Shown one piece after another: positions 39,588 to 52,039 of a DNA stretch of 64,000 bases. Source of the DNA: Phymorhynchus buccinoides (lineage: Eukaryota; Mollusca; Gastropoda; Neogastropoda; Raphitomidae). The translations under genes were made by a program, and so were the position numbers. The notes beneath the pieces were generated by a model, which saw only the letters and a list, made by a program, of their open reading frames with translations, did no database searches and was not told the origin of the DNA. The stretch is from assembly GCA_017654935.2 (NCBI GenBank), contig CM065699.1, forward strand, positions 21,596,110 through 21,660,109, written 5' to 3'. Positions within the stretch are counted from its first letter, which is position 1. The number at the start of each line of letters is the position of its first letter.

Positions 39588-42500
39588 TTACGTTTCCACA
39601 TTAGAAGAAGGCACAGTGTCTTGCTCATGCTGAAATATTATCTGTGAACACTCTGCCTCGTTGGGAATAAACACTGTCTGCCCTTCTGACACAGAAGTGT
39701 CAGTCAGTGTGTCGTAGCTGACATTCATCGCGATGTTGGCAATCTCATAGTTCACCGCACTGTCACTGTCATCGGTGGCTATCACAAACTGACCACTCTC
39801 CAGCACCGACTGCAGCTGCTCCGAGCTGAGACCTGTGTCCACAATCAAACTGACCGTGTCCGAAATGGGCTGACCTTCATCGTCCCTCAACACCTTCACA
39901 TACTCCTTGTCCTCACAGTTTTCGATAGCCACGACTTTCGGAGGGGCAACATTTTTAGTAGAGTGGTAAACCGTGGCGTCGTCCATGCCATGAACCTTCG
40001 CAAGGTGGCGCTGCAGGTGGTGCTTGTGGCGGAAAACGTACGTACACATGTGGCAGACGAAGCGCCCGGACGTTGTGTGCGCGCGGTAGTGCGCCCGGCA
40101 CATCACCTCGGTTTTGAACCTCCACGTGCAGCCGGGGTAGCCGCAAGGGTAGGGCCGGGATTCGTCGTGCACCTGCTTGTGCTTCTTGAGCGTGGCGCGG
40201 TCGTTGTAGGCGGAGCCACAGACATCGCAGATGACGCTGCCGTCGCTGTGCAGCTGGCGGTGGGCGTGGATGAGGGCGTTGATGGAGGAGCTGAAGTCGC
40301 ACTGGCTGCACCGGTACACCTTATAATAATAATAATAATCATCATCATTTCATTAATGTAGCGCAATGATCCAATGAAAATGCTCTATGCGTTTTAACAA
40401 TGACAAGATTGGAAAACGACAAAGTATTTAAATAAATAATAAAAACAGCAAAATTTGTGACAAGTACCAAGAGCACAAAAAGAACATCACTAAAAGAAAA
40501 ACCACTCTGCGGTTACCTGTATTTACATATTACATGATTTCAAGGGAATATACACATACACACAAAAAGTATTGAAAAAACAAACAACAAACAAATCATC
40601 TATGTTACTGTTAGTAACAAAGTCACAAAAACTGGAAAATAACATTACTAAGTAAATGAGGCACACACTGCGGTTTCCCACATTAGTCATGTTACAACAC
40701 ACACACACACCTTGGTCTGGTGGGTCTGGCGGTGCGCCACCAGGTAGCCCTTGGTCTTGAAGGCCTTTCCACAGTCGTCGCACAGGAACTTCTTCTCCGC
40801 CTTGTGGATCGCCTGGTGTTTCCGCAGGTACCGCAGACGTCCAAACACCTGAAATCATATAATAATAATAATACATAGTATTTATATAGCACCTTTCTTT
40901 AGAATTAAACTCGAGGCGCTCACATTCACTGATTCACATTCATTCGATCATCATCTAATTAATGTGAAAAGTTAGAGAGAGAAAGCTCTTTAAAACAAGT
41001 GAGTTTTCATTTGGGTTTTGAAAGCGTGAAGTGCTGAATTGTGACGGAGGTGAACAGGCAAGGAGTTCCAGACAGTGGGGGCGCAAAAACTAAAACTGCG
41101 TTGTCCAAAAGACTTTAAATTCACTTTAGGAACTTTCAACAGTTTGGCATGGGAAGATCGGAGTGAGTGAGAAGGAGTGTAAGTTTGGAGAGCACTTGAG
41201 AGGTAGGATGGTAGAGTCTGTTCAATATATACATGTATGTGCAGATCTGTTAACACATTCCCTTTCCGCTTTCTTTATCCTGTATTTACCCTGCTAGCTT
41301 TCTTTTCTTTCCTATTGTTCACACAACCACATACAAAGTTGACCCTCTGCTATTTAACCTGCGGGCTGCACTCCCAGCCAGTGGCTTCTGGGAGAGACAC
41401 AAATTTTACAACAATAAAACTAACTTACAAAAAAAGCTCACAAGTTAATGCTTCCAAATCACACCGTGTGAGTTCATCAAGTCATTCCAACCAAAATGCT
41501 CACAGAGTAACCTCTCTCTACTTATTGTGAGACTGATGGCAAATGTAAGTGGGGGGTCTGTGCCCAACGGTTTGTTGGGCACATGTGATGATGGTTGCAC
41601 TAGTGTGCCTGACAATTTGGCAGAATGAGTTAAGAAATAAATCCACTAAACTGTTAAATTTCTGGCTGGCTGTGTTATTTTTAGAATAATCATAAATATG
41701 CATTACTATTATTTTTTTTGGTATAATTTGGAAAACTTTTTTCTACGAGTGTTATTCAGTCAATCAATTGTCTTTGGGTTTTGCATTTAAAACCAACGTA
41801 AGGAAACAAACAATGAATTGAAGTAAAAGTCAAACCCAGTTCCTTTTTTTTTTAAGAATAAAAAACACAACTTATCTGGTTTTCTGCCTAAACAACTTGT
41901 CTGTTTTTTTGCTTCTGAGAGGTTGTCCCAATATTATGGCACTTAATTTACTCATTAACAACTTTCATTTCTATACCAGGCATACAACTCATTTGTTTGT
42001 CAAAATTATTCTATTTTCAATATTCATTGACTAAAGTTCTATTCACCATTCAGATATTTACCTTGTCACATTTACTGCATGGATGGTAGCCAGGAAGATC
42101 TTGTTTTTCCACTCCACGAATGCGGTGACCATTGATCTGTTTTCGTTGTTTTGCCAACACTCCCAGATATTCTGACATTTTCATCACCTGCAAAATCCAA
42201 GTAACATTACATTTGCAATGTTCAATTTAATCAAATGAGCAAGCAGAGATTTTTTTTTTTTTTTTTTTTAGTATCTAGACAAGACAAAGTAACATACATA
42301 CATTTTATCATGCTTGTTATTGAATGCAAATATCTGTGCGCTAACAGATTATAAGTATGTGCACATGTGTATGCATAAACTTTTGGACAGTAACTCTTAA
42401 TAAAACAAAAAAGAGACAGGTGGTCTCAGACTCACTCAAACTGAAAAAAATGGTCTAGATATATATATTTCTCCTGACTTGTCTAAAACGAAAACCATCA

Positions 42501-45103
42501 TTCCAGGGCTATGCCTATAATATGAAAAGTTATGACATCACACATTCCGGTAGTAGACACTGGGCATAGAGGCAGAGAAAGAGTTAAGCCTTACAATTTT
42601 CTGTTTCAAAACATGCAGACAAGAGAAACAACCTTTTTTAACAAAACTTTATTCCTGCTTTGGACACAATGTTCAGCCCCTTCCAGGAACTACTGTTTAC
42701 TCCCGTTATGAATGTGAAAGGGTAAAAAAAAAAAAACCATACCAAAATTAATCCCTTCACTGCCAGAGGAAAACATAAATTATTGATGTTTTTATTATAA
42801 AATTTAAAAGAGACCGGTTAGACTCAATCTGAGAAAATGATCTAGTTATCTGTCCTGACTCGTCTAAACAAAAAACCATCATTCCAGGACTATGACATAA
42901 AAAGTTATGACATCACCAATGACATCACACACCATGTAGCAGACATGGGACTGGGCAGGGAAGGGGTTAAAGTTCATTCATAACTTTTCAGAGTACAAGG
43001 GCAAAAACAATATTTACCCCCTTCAGCAAAGAAAACAGTACAACGCGAACACAAACAAAAGCACAATACCTGCTGACCATGCATCTTCTCCGAGTTGCTG
43101 ACCGCGATGCACTGGTGGATGGCCAAGTGGTCCAAATGACTCTCCCTCATGTGCTTGACCAGCGCACGCCTCCAGAACGTCCTGTACTGGCAGTGGAAGC
43201 ACCTGAAGCTCTGCTTATTGTAGCTCAGCGATTTCCTCTTCACGTGATTGGTCATCAGCACAAACAGAAAATCCAGCTCCGCCTCTTCTTCCTGCTGTGC
43301 TGCGTTGCTGGACGGCTGCTGCTGCAAGGAATAGGCCAATTTACTCACAGAGGTCGATGTGGCATCTCTGGTTGCTGGGACAGTCACAACAACTGCTTCT
43401 GCTTCGTCTACACACGCTTTCTGCTCAGCCATAGACTTCTGCTCAGAGTCGGAGTGTAGAAGATGAACATGCTGTTCCAAAGATTGTGATGAGGTCTCTA
43501 ATGTTACTGTCTGTTCCAACGAATGGTTCTGCAAGCTGTCTGTCTCGGTTTGTAAGCTGTGAGGTTGAAAGGCATGTGAAGAAGCAACTTCACTGACTTG
43601 TGCCACCAAGTGACCAAATTCACCCCCCTCCTCCCCACAACTGTCTAACAACACTGTGGCTGAGCTGTGTGGGTGATAAACCACAGAACAGTCAGCATGC
43701 AAAACAGTGCTTGACAAGTCACCAGTGCTCAGTCTCAAATCGCCATCTTTGATCTGATCGACAATGACATGCATGGTTTCCTGATCTATGAAATTTGATG
43801 ACTCACAGACAGAAGCCATCTTCACTTCACTATCAGAACTAGGTATTTTAACAGCAACTGCCTCTTGGTTTGAGGGTTCATTTTTCACACGGTTCCGTCG
43901 TTTTCCAGAGCTGCCTTTGACTTTGAGCTCGGGAATGTTGTGTTTGCGATGCAAATGTTCCCGAAGAGATACTTGCCGTGAAAATGCCATTCCACACAAA
44001 GGACATCCACCTGGTTTGCCCATGTCCACATCTGCAGATAAATCATTTTAGCAATACTAATTAATGTCTATCTATAGGCACTCATCTGCCAACAAAACAT
44101 TAAATATGGATCAGGAAAAGACAACAACAAAGCAAGAAACTTGTCATATTAACCCCTTTACTGCCAGAGAAAATTTGAGAAACTATCTTCATGAAGAATC
44201 TTCTATTATCAAATGAAAAAAAGAGACCTGTTAGACTCAATCTGAAAAAAAATGGTCTCTACAGGGATATCTTTCCTGAATGTTCTAAAACAAAAACCAT
44301 CATTACAGACATATGACATGAAACCGCCAAACTTTACGACATCAATGATTCAGTGACAATGAGCACACACCCCTTAAAAGTCGTTACATCCATATATGTG
44401 TGGAATTAATAGATTACTGTCAATTTGATGCATTTGCTTCAAGGGAAGTAAATCTATGTGCACTTACCTTGGTCACTTCTAAACTCGCTTTGCTCCCTTA
44501 GACCACAATTTTGCCTCTGACTTTGCTTTTGTAGTGGTTTGTTGTGGGAAAAACCAATTGGTGTGAGAGTTTTTCTACATAGTCTATATATTTTTATAAA
44601 GTCTATATATTAAAAAAGTCTGATCTACCACTTCCCTATGTCTAAACCTGAAGTAAAAAAAATGTGTAATCTTCTTTCATTTCTCCTTTTGTTTATGTAA
44701 GTTTTGTTTGTGTGTATGGCTGGAGTGATTTTATTTTTTTAATAATTCAAAATCATTGCGATGCGAATGAGTTAACAGGGCCAGTTAGGTAAGGCATTAA
44801 AATAAATTAAGCTTTTTACAAAAAAGCATGCATGTGTGTGTGTGAATATGTGTGTGTCACTGCGTGTCAAATTTAGTTTGAGTTAAAGTCCATATTCAAT
44901 ATGTACAAAACATGCAAGGCCCTGAAGCCGCAAACCATATTTGACACCCCACAATAACCGACAAGCAGCACTAAGTTTAATAAAAAAAAATTTAGAGGAG
45001 TATTTATATACTCACGCTGAACTTTGTGCAGCAGAAATGATGTCAAAGTGTCCAACTTTTCCTGGCACTGTCCACATATAAACTGGTCCACTGCATTTTC
45101 CAT
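39588..45103 (-). CDS. nine-finger C2H2 zinc-finger protein
   Basis: Probably a nuclear DNA-binding regulator; I cannot assign an orthologue. Coding exons on the minus strand: 45103-45016, 44031-43070, 42187-42062, 40848-40711 and 40319-39588 (TAA), phases consistent, 681 aa. The ATG lies in an exon that opens at 45150 after an AG, so at least one 5'-UTR exon lies upstream. C2H2 fingers start at about residues 10, 39, 307, 387, 415, 442, then three more to about 560. Examples are CPLCGMAFSRQVSLREH, CSKCDKVFGRLRYLRKH and CDDCGKAFKTKGYLVAH. Introns cut finger 1 and finger 4. A Ser/Glu/Gln-rich spacer separates fingers 2 and 3, and an acidic tail follows finger 9. A solitary N-terminal finger followed by clustered fingers recalls ZFP64-type proteins, but this is weak. 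Two acceptors and one donor sit in repeat tails. Confidence 0.88.
40323..40380 (-). mobile_element. retroelement 3' tail with (ATT)n at exon acceptor
   Basis: Minus strand: catagagcattttcattgga, tcattgcgctacattaatg, then (ATG)(ATT)n running into the AG at 40,321-40,320 that opens the last zinc-finger exon. Confidence 0.5.
40861..41256 (-). mobile_element. LINE C-terminal fragment with (ATT)n tail
   Basis: The minus strand encodes RSSHAKLLKVPKVNLKSFG, RSFSFCAPTVWNSLPVHLR and FKTQMKTHLF then stop, the end of an L2/CR1-like ORF2. The 3' UTR reads gagcgcctcgagtttaattc and ggtgctataaatactatg (one TA less than the genome) then (TAT)n, ending about 12 bp before the exon acceptor at 40,849. Confidence 0.8.
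41260..42061. other. zinc-finger gene intron, nothing recognised
   Basis: AT-rich intron sequence without a convincing repeat terminus or exon. Confidence 0.4.
42410..42590. mobile_element. family C MITE fragment
   Basis: gacaggtggtctcagactca, ctgacttgtctaaaac, aaaccatcattccagggcta and gaaaagttatgacatcacac match the interior of 42,752-42,966, but the left terminus is missing. Confidence 0.55.
42752..42966. mobile_element. TTAA-flanked MITE, family C, copy 2
   Basis: TTAA-tcccttcactgccagagg and gggactgggcagggaagggg-TTAA. The interior (aaaaccatcattccaggact) is shared with two neighbouring family C pieces. Confidence 0.75.
44153..44771. mobile_element. composite TTAA element: family C left part, family S right part
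   Basis: Starts TTAA-cccctttactgccagag (family C) to about 44,376. From about 44,390 it matches family S (56,491-57,352): gtcaatttgatgcatttgct, tcaagggaagtaaatct, ctatgtctaaacctgaagta, ending cgatgcgaatgag-TTAA. It includes the unoccupied version of the site that holds an insertion at 56,758. Confidence 0.7.
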
Positions 45104-45180
45104 GATGTGGAATCAAGGGAGTTGGGAGTTCACCACCTTGCCAGTGTCACCTAAACAGCAGGAAGCATTTTAGAAATTAA

Positions 45181-45420
45181 CCCTTTCGCCGCCAACCATT
45201 TTTTTCAGCCAAAATATACCATTAAGCTTAACTGGGTAGAGAAAAAAAATTATCTGCAATATTGTGAATTCCTCTGTGACATGTATAACATTAGGCCTAT
45301 CCTTACCTCCCAAAATTAAGAAAATAAGGTCTTTGGATAACAGACCCTGATTTGATGCCTTTTAGTGACATAGGTGTTCAACCATTGTGGTGCATAAATG
45401 CGACATTGGCGGTGAAAGGG
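45181..45420. mobile_element. TTAA-flanked MITE, family A, copy 7
   Basis: CCCTTTCGCCGCCAACC and ATTGGCGGTGAAAGGG termini with TTAA both sides, 27 bp beyond the 5'-UTR exon border of the zinc-finger gene. Confidence 0.88.
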
Positions 45421-45424
45421 TTAA

Positions 45425-45715
45425 ACAGATTTTCTTCTTCTTCTTCTTCTTCAATTGCTCAGACAGTTTTTCTTGTCAATTATGAGCGCAGATGCATCAT
45501 GCGCCTAAGTAAGAAATAGTTAGGCCCAACAAGTCCAACTTCGGCTGGAAGAAATCTTTTTGAAAGTGTTTTTTGAAAAATGGCAGGAGAATGGACCACA
45601 AAGACAGAAAGATAGTAGATTTACAGCAAGTAAAGGGAAAAGGCAGAGTCAAAGAGAGTGACAGATAAGAGGAAATTACAAGCTCAGAACTTCCAGAAGG
45701 CAGGGGAACTCATCT
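45425..45715 (-). mobile_element. GAA-tailed dispersed repeat (family D)
   Basis: Starts with (CTT)n and aattgctcagacag, then attatgagcgcagatgcatc, gaaaaggcagagtcaaagag and agaacttccagaaggc. Confidence 0.8.
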
Positions 45716-46349
45716 CTTGTTTTTATTCAATTGTTGGTAATTGTAGGATCTTCTTCTTCTTCGCAGTGCGTGGCCACAATCAACACACTGATTATTATGC
45801 CACGGAACCGGGGAGGTTCAACCACATATATGCCGGAAGAAAGGGCCAGGAGGCCAGAGAAGATTAAAGAAAGAGAAGAGAGGACATAAAAAAGAAAATT
45901 CTTAGCTTGACGGGAATCTGCAGGAGAGGGATGGGGTTAGGGGGAGAGAGAAGGGGTGAGAGTGGGGAATTTTTGCTTGATTGTTTGTGGAAAACAGGAG
46001 CTTTGACGGTACTGCGTCCCTATCCCTATTCCTTTCCCAAGCATGGCAGAATGTTGCTTCTTTATGAACAGATTGACGGTCTGCGAGTAGTCTTGCAGGG
46101 CTCCCAATCGTCCCGCAAAAACAAGGGGTCCCAGTCCTAGAGGCGGGATAGAGGGTCCCAGTGACATTGCGAATGCTAAAAAGAATGTTTCTAGCGCATC
46201 CCTGGGACAACCTGCACATTCTTTTAGAGGGTCCTTTAGAATTTTAGTACTTCATAGACCCCCAAATGGGGATCCCTGGGAGCCCTGAGCCAGGCGTATT
46301 GGTTTCCCTCTCTCCCTCTGTGTGTGTGTTACACTGTGAGATAGAGAGA

Positions 46350-47353
46350 GAGTCGGGGCAGATCAACTCCTGGATCCATGACTTCCTCACGAACAGAAAA
46401 CAGGCGGTGGTTGTGGACGGCGCCTCATCGGAGACAGTGCCAGTAAAGTCAGGTGTCCCCCAGGGATCAGTGTTGGCCCCGACCCTCTTCCTGCTCTACA
46501 TCAACGACTTACCAGAACGCCTGTCCTCAACCTCCAGACTGTTCGCTGAAGACACCCTCTGTCACAAAACAGTGGAATCAAACCAGGACCAGTCAATCCT
46601 TCAGCATGATCTCGACATTATGATTATGGCAGAATGGGATGGAAAATGGAGGATGAATTTACACCCAGAAAAATGCCAATACATGCATGTGGCAAGAAAA
46701 AAGAATGTGCAAGCCGACAAGCATCATCTTCATGGCCAGACTCTGCAAACTGTGGAGGAAACATAATACCTGGGTGTCACAATATCAAAAGATCTTACCT
46801 GGGACACCCACATCACCAACATAACAAACAAGGCCAACAAAACCATCAGTTTTCTCTGCAGAAACATGAAAGGAGGCTCTGTAGCTGTTAAGGAAACAGC
46901 CTACAACAGTACAAGGCTCTTGTAAGACCTACCCTGAAATACGCCGCACCTGTCTGGGATCCACACACGGCCAAGAACAACGGCAAAATTGAGAGGGTCC
47001 AATGCCGCGCAGCATGCTGGGTTGTCAATCATCATCGTTAGACATCCAGCATCGACAACATGATGTCTCAGCTGCAGTAGTCCCCACTCAAGGACAGGCG
47101 GCGATCTGCAAGGCTGGCCACCTTCTTCAAGATTCATCAGGGAGAGGTGGCCATCAACACTCCTCATAGGCCAGTCCCCCATCCACCAACCCGACAATCA
47201 AGACAAACGCATGCCGCAGCCTACCTACTACCATCATGCAAGACGAATTATCGGAAGTTTTCATTCTTTCCGAGGGCTGTGGCGGAATGGAACTGTCTTC
47301 CATCTGAGGCAACAACATCAGCCTCGGTGGAGGAATTCAAAGCCCGGATCTAA
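46350..47353 (+). mobile_element. degenerate LINE RT/C-terminal fragment
   Basis: Encodes INSWIHDFLTNRKQAVVVDG, SGVPQGSVLAPTLFLLYIND and RLFAEDTLCHKTV (motif C reads FAED instead of FADD). Then, across a stop at 46,765 and further shifts, come YLGVTISKDLTWDTHI, FFPRAVAEWNCLPSEA and SVEEFKARI. Not active. Sense with respect to the plus strand, between the zinc-finger gene and USB1. Confidence 0.9.
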
Positions 47354-47585
47354 CCCCTCCTCCTCCTCCTCCCTTCCCCCAGTCCCAAACCCAACCCTAT
47401 CATTCCCTGCCCCCCCCCCCCCCTTCCTTCCTTGTCCGCTTGTGGCTGACCACCTGGGCTGCCATTCATTTGTATTATATATTTACGGAAGCCCCCTGTT
47501 AATCTTCAAAATGTTGAAGGAGGATACTTTAAATAGAAAGAAGAAGACTGTGAGACTGAGACTGAGAGAGATAGAGAGAGAGATT

Positions 47586-47770
<185 letters not shown>

Positions 47771-48059
47771 AGTCTTCAGCTGTATCACTAGAGCTTTCTG
47801 CTCTTGATTACTTACAACTTCTGACTCTCTTTCTTTGCACTAGTATTATATAATTATGTCCTCAGACAAATCCACCGGCCTGAACAGTCTAAGTCTTCCT
47901 GCAAAACTTACTGGAGTCAACACCTTTCGATCTAAAGCGGACAATATAAAAACATTTAACCATTTGAGAATTACCACTTTTGAAAACCAACTAGCCTCAT
48001 GAAGAGTTTCAGAGTTATGAACGGGTCAGCCCGTTGTTGCCCCGTCCCGTTGTTGCCCC

Positions 48060-49055
48060 GTCCTGGTTTGTCTCTATATGTGTCCCCATCTCTATGTGGC
48101 TCTATCTCTATGTGACCCTTGCCCTTTTCTAGGTGTCCCCGTCCCAACATGTCCCCATCTCTATCACTGTCTATGTGTCCCTATCTCTATGTGCCCCTGT
48201 CTTTAAGTGTCCCATCTCTATGTCAACCATCTCTATAAGCCCTTCTCTATGTGTCACAGTCTGTCTCTACTTGTTTCCAACTCTGTGTCCCCCTTTTCTA
48301 GGTCCCCATTTCTATGTCGCCGTTATTTTGTTCGATCTCTATGTCACAGTGGCCCATTATATGCTCTTCTCAATGTGTCCCCGTCCCTACATGTCGATAT
48401 ACAAATAATAATAATAATAATAATAATAGGAAGACGGGGTAAACAGCGCATGGGCGGGTAAGAAGCCCACCCCAATTATCTCATGAAATAAAGAAAATTT
48501 CAGTCAAATTTGCCCATGAGACGAATGCTAGACATTAACGCTCGTCTCATGGGCAAAATGAGACTGAAATTTGCTTCATTTCATGAGATAATTGGGGTGG
48601 GCTTCTTACCCGCCCATGCGCTTTTTACCCCGTCTTCCCTTATTATGCTCTTCTCTATGTATTCAGTGTCTTTGATGTAGTGTCCCCGTCCCGAAAAGTC
48701 CCTACCTCTGTGTGTCCCACGTCTCTATGTGGCACATCTCTATTTGTCCCTGACTACATATATGTCCCCATCTCTATGTGACCCATCTCTATATGCCCTT
48801 CTCTGTGATCCCCATCCCCACATGTCCCCTCTCTATATGTGTCCCCATTATTGTGTCCCCGTCTCAATGTGTCGTTGATTCTTTATATTCCTGTCTCTAT
48901 TTGTCCCCGTCACCATGTGTCCCTGTCTCTATATGTGTCCCCCATCTGTATGTTACCCTGTCTCCATGTGACCCTGTGTTGTGTACCCATCACTGTGTCC
49001 CCATTTCTATGTGACCCTGTCGATTATGTGACCTATCTATATAATGTCCTTTTCT
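48060..49055. repeat. degenerate 'TCTCTATGTGTCCCC' minisatellite
   Basis: Dozens of short, variable units around ccccatctctatgtgt, split by the fold-back element at 48,429-48,639 with (TAA)n at its left flank. Confidence 0.88.
48429..48639. mobile_element. fold-back MITE, family N
   Basis: Arms of about 90 bp: ggaagacggggtaaacagcg / cgctttttaccccgtcttcc and gtaagaagcccaccccaatt / aattggggtgggcttcttac. The loop is about 25 bp around aatgctagacattaacg. Confidence 0.92.
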
Positions 49056-49067
49056 ATTAGGCATTAA

Positions 49068-49295
49068 CATTAGGTACTTTATAGTCACAGAAGCGTATCT
49101 GTGAAATTTGGGTTGCTCCCACCTGGAGAGAGTGTCGCAGCCAGAGGCTTTTGCGATTTTTGTGTGACTGATGAGGAAGGAAAGTGTGTGTGTGTGTGGG
49201 AGGGGTGGGGGGGGACGGTTTTTGAGGTTAAATTTTGACCAAATGATAACTTTTTCGTTGCCACTGGGATTAATGTGTGCTAAGTGCATGGGCAC

Positions 49296-49329
<34 letters not shown>

Positions 49330-49358
49330 TCCACGTTCAGACCATAAGGCCTAGTGCA
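49068..49358 (-). mobile_element. SINE-like repeat, family H
   Basis: Reverse-complement match of 37,943-38,282: agtcacagaagcgtatctgt, gggttgctcccacctggag, tcgttgccactggga, cttagcacacattaat (minus strand: inexact) and catccgaaagactccacg. Confidence 0.75.
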
Positions 49359-49359
49359 A

Positions 49360-50352
49360 AGTGAGAAGAAAATGGTTTGCCAATGAGCAACAAGATTTTA
49401 ACAATGTAGGCAATTTAAACTACAAGCAACATCATTAGCTTAACGACTGTGTTCACATATAAATCATTATTTTAATGCGTCATCTCAGCCTCTACTTGAG
49501 ATTTTAAAGGGTAAATCTCATGCATGGTTTGAGATTAGGGTGTGATTTGAGAGCTCTAATGCATAAATACGCACAATCTGTACCTTTTCAGAAACCCTGT
49601 ATGACCCACCCACATGGCCACCGTGGAGGAAGGATAATGTCTGACTTAATCACCCTAATTACTTAATGTATCAAAAATAATTACCCTTCTAGTTGTATTT
49701 GTCCTCAAATCCCTTTGGCTGAGTGGGGATGTACTCTGGGCAAGGCATTTCATATATATCATTGTATTACAAAACCAGGCGTAAACTGCACTGCATGAAG
49801 CTTAAGAGTCCATGTGATAATGCTCGTTCTCTCAGTTTAATCTTTGTTTGAGAACCGTTGCCAAGTTTGTTGTTTTGTTTCTGGTTCAAACTGCCTGTGT
49901 TTGCTTGCCTGTAAGCAAATCACTATGTATATTTATACAAATTGAAAAGGAATTCTAATCACATTTTGAAGATAGAAAATTGCCTAATGAACATTGGAAT
50001 GAATTTCAAACTTTCTGGATTGTAGTTCAGGTCCAGGAATTTTCCAGTTATTCTTGTTTATCTTTTTATTGTTGTAGTTCATTATTTAATATTAGAAAAA
50101 ATCAATAATGGATTTTAATAAAATTTTGAAAACAAGAAAATGCAAGAAAATATTGTCTTTGTATTTGAACAAGATGATAAGTCGGATACAGACATTTCTT
50201 CTTTGTTTGTGATCCCACACTTTTTTAAGAGAGCTTTGTTCCGATTTAAATGCAAACACTGTTTGAAAAGTTTTGCGCCGTTTCAGTGCTTTTTAGTCCA
50301 CGAATGAAACCCTCTTTGTACTAGCAGATATTAACAGCTATACTAACAGTTA
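49360..50352. other. intergenic stretch, nothing recognised
   Basis: AT-rich sequence between the zinc-finger gene and USB1. A short stretch near 49,495-49,600 resembles 14,690-14,875 (tctcatgcatggtttgaga, gcataaatacgcacaatct), so it is part of a further dispersed repeat. Confidence 0.4.
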
Positions 50353-50507
50353 CCAAATTCTACGGACTACAAGGCGCACCCTCCAAATTTTACACAAAAT
50401 TCAGATTTTGTTATTATAATTTCTTACTATATTATTGTCACATTATAAGGCGCAGGGGTCTCAGTCTAGGAAAAAAGTATCACCTTATGATCCGTAAAAT
50501 ACGGTAA
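50353..50507. mobile_element. MITE family B, copy 3
   Basis: ctacggactacaaggcgcac on the left and gtaaaatacggta on the right, with ttataaggcgcaggggtctc inside. Confidence 0.7.
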
Positions 50508-51361
50508 GTTCTATGCACAGTGGGCCAGACAATAACCATCAAAAGAAAAACAGTACTGCTTGTGCCTTTTGTACCCTTGGTCAGGACTCATTTTTCATCT
50601 ACCATCGATGGTGAGGTTTTTTGTTGTTGTTTTTTAAGAAATAAAATGACATAGATAAATCAGGTACAGAATTTAGTTTTTTTATTTTCTTTGTTCTTAG
50701 GTGTGTGTTTTTGTTTCTTGCTGTCCTATTTTCTGGGCCGTACAGTGACGTTGCTCCCACACAGCTCATTCCGAGTCCCAACCAGCAGCCACACCCTGGT
50801 TTGTTAGGTTACATAATTCGAAACCAGCAGTCCAAGGGGAGCAAATCTATGTTAGGACGTCAAGAGCCAACCACCAGAGGAGACAACTGCACTGCTGCTG
50901 GGTCACTTCGGTGGAGTTTAGTGGAGCCGGTTCTGAGTTAATATGTGCAGAACACCACCTACTAAGCCCCCCCACTCCACCCCACCCCCCATGACAATAA
51001 TGTTTGACAGCTCCCTAGAACATATAGAACATACTGATCCCCATGACCATGACCCAAATGCACTAAGGGCATAGACTGGATAGGAAATTGAAACTGAGAG
51101 AGCAGGGCATGTCACAGAATCTCAGACCATTTCTTTTTCTTTTTTGATGATTGATGGAGATGAGGCGGATGATTATGATGATGCTATAGAGTTCCTACAG
51201 TTCATATACAGTATTAAAAAAATGCTTGATTTGTAAGAAAGTGCTAAAAGCCTGTGTAATCAATAATACCCTTCAAAGTCAAAACATTTTGTTCCAAAAT
51301 AAAATAGATCTGTAAATAACTAATAAACATAGTCATGAAAAAAAAAGCTCTTAGGATAGAT

Positions 51362-51705
51362 AGAAGTGCCCCCCGTGGGAATACCGGGGGGGGGGGGGGG
51401 GTCTTTTGTACAAATAGTTCCCCCACCTTCTGGAAGTTATGTGCTTGTAACTTCCTCTAATCTGTCACTCTCTTTGACTCTGCCTTTTCCCTTTGCTTAT
51501 TGTCATCTACTATCTTTCTGCCTTATTGGTCCATTCTCCTGCCTTTTTTCAAGAAACACCTTACAAAAGATTTTCTCCAGCCGAAGATGGACCTGCTGGG
51601 CCTACCTAACTATTTCTTAGTTAGGCGCATAACGGCAGCATGACGCATCTGCGTTCATATGACAGGAAACTGTCTCAGCGATCGAAGAAGAAGAAAAAAT
51701 AAAAG
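51362..51705 (+). mobile_element. GAA-tailed dispersed repeat (family D), full-length
   Basis: Starts gtgggaataccggggg, contains ccttctggaagttatgtgc, ctccagccgaagatggacc and atgacgcatctgcgttcat, and ends gaagaagaagaaaaaataaa. Confidence 0.8.
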
Positions 51706-52039
51706 TGCATTGGTATTAGAAGTACATACAGAACATAAGAAAGACGAAGAGGACATCATAAAGACATGAGGAACAAACGGCACACGCAGAAAAGAAAAAT
51801 ATGTGCACATAGGTGAATTTGATGAAAACTTTGCATGTACATGTATGTTTGCAAGACAGGTCACTTTTATTCATTGTTAAAACATTTCATAATTTACAAT
51901 GATTTATACAAACGTTTCTCACACACAAACATGCATATGTAAGCTATCATCATGTCATACTGCATAATGTTTGTTTTACACATACCCCTACATCAAAATG
52001 TACATCTAAAAAACAACAACATTTACACAAGAAAAGATC

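Noticed and set aside
39955..40366. Arg/Pro/Ala-rich ORFs overlapping the last zinc-finger exon
   Set aside because: Shadow frames of GC-rich zinc-finger coding sequence.
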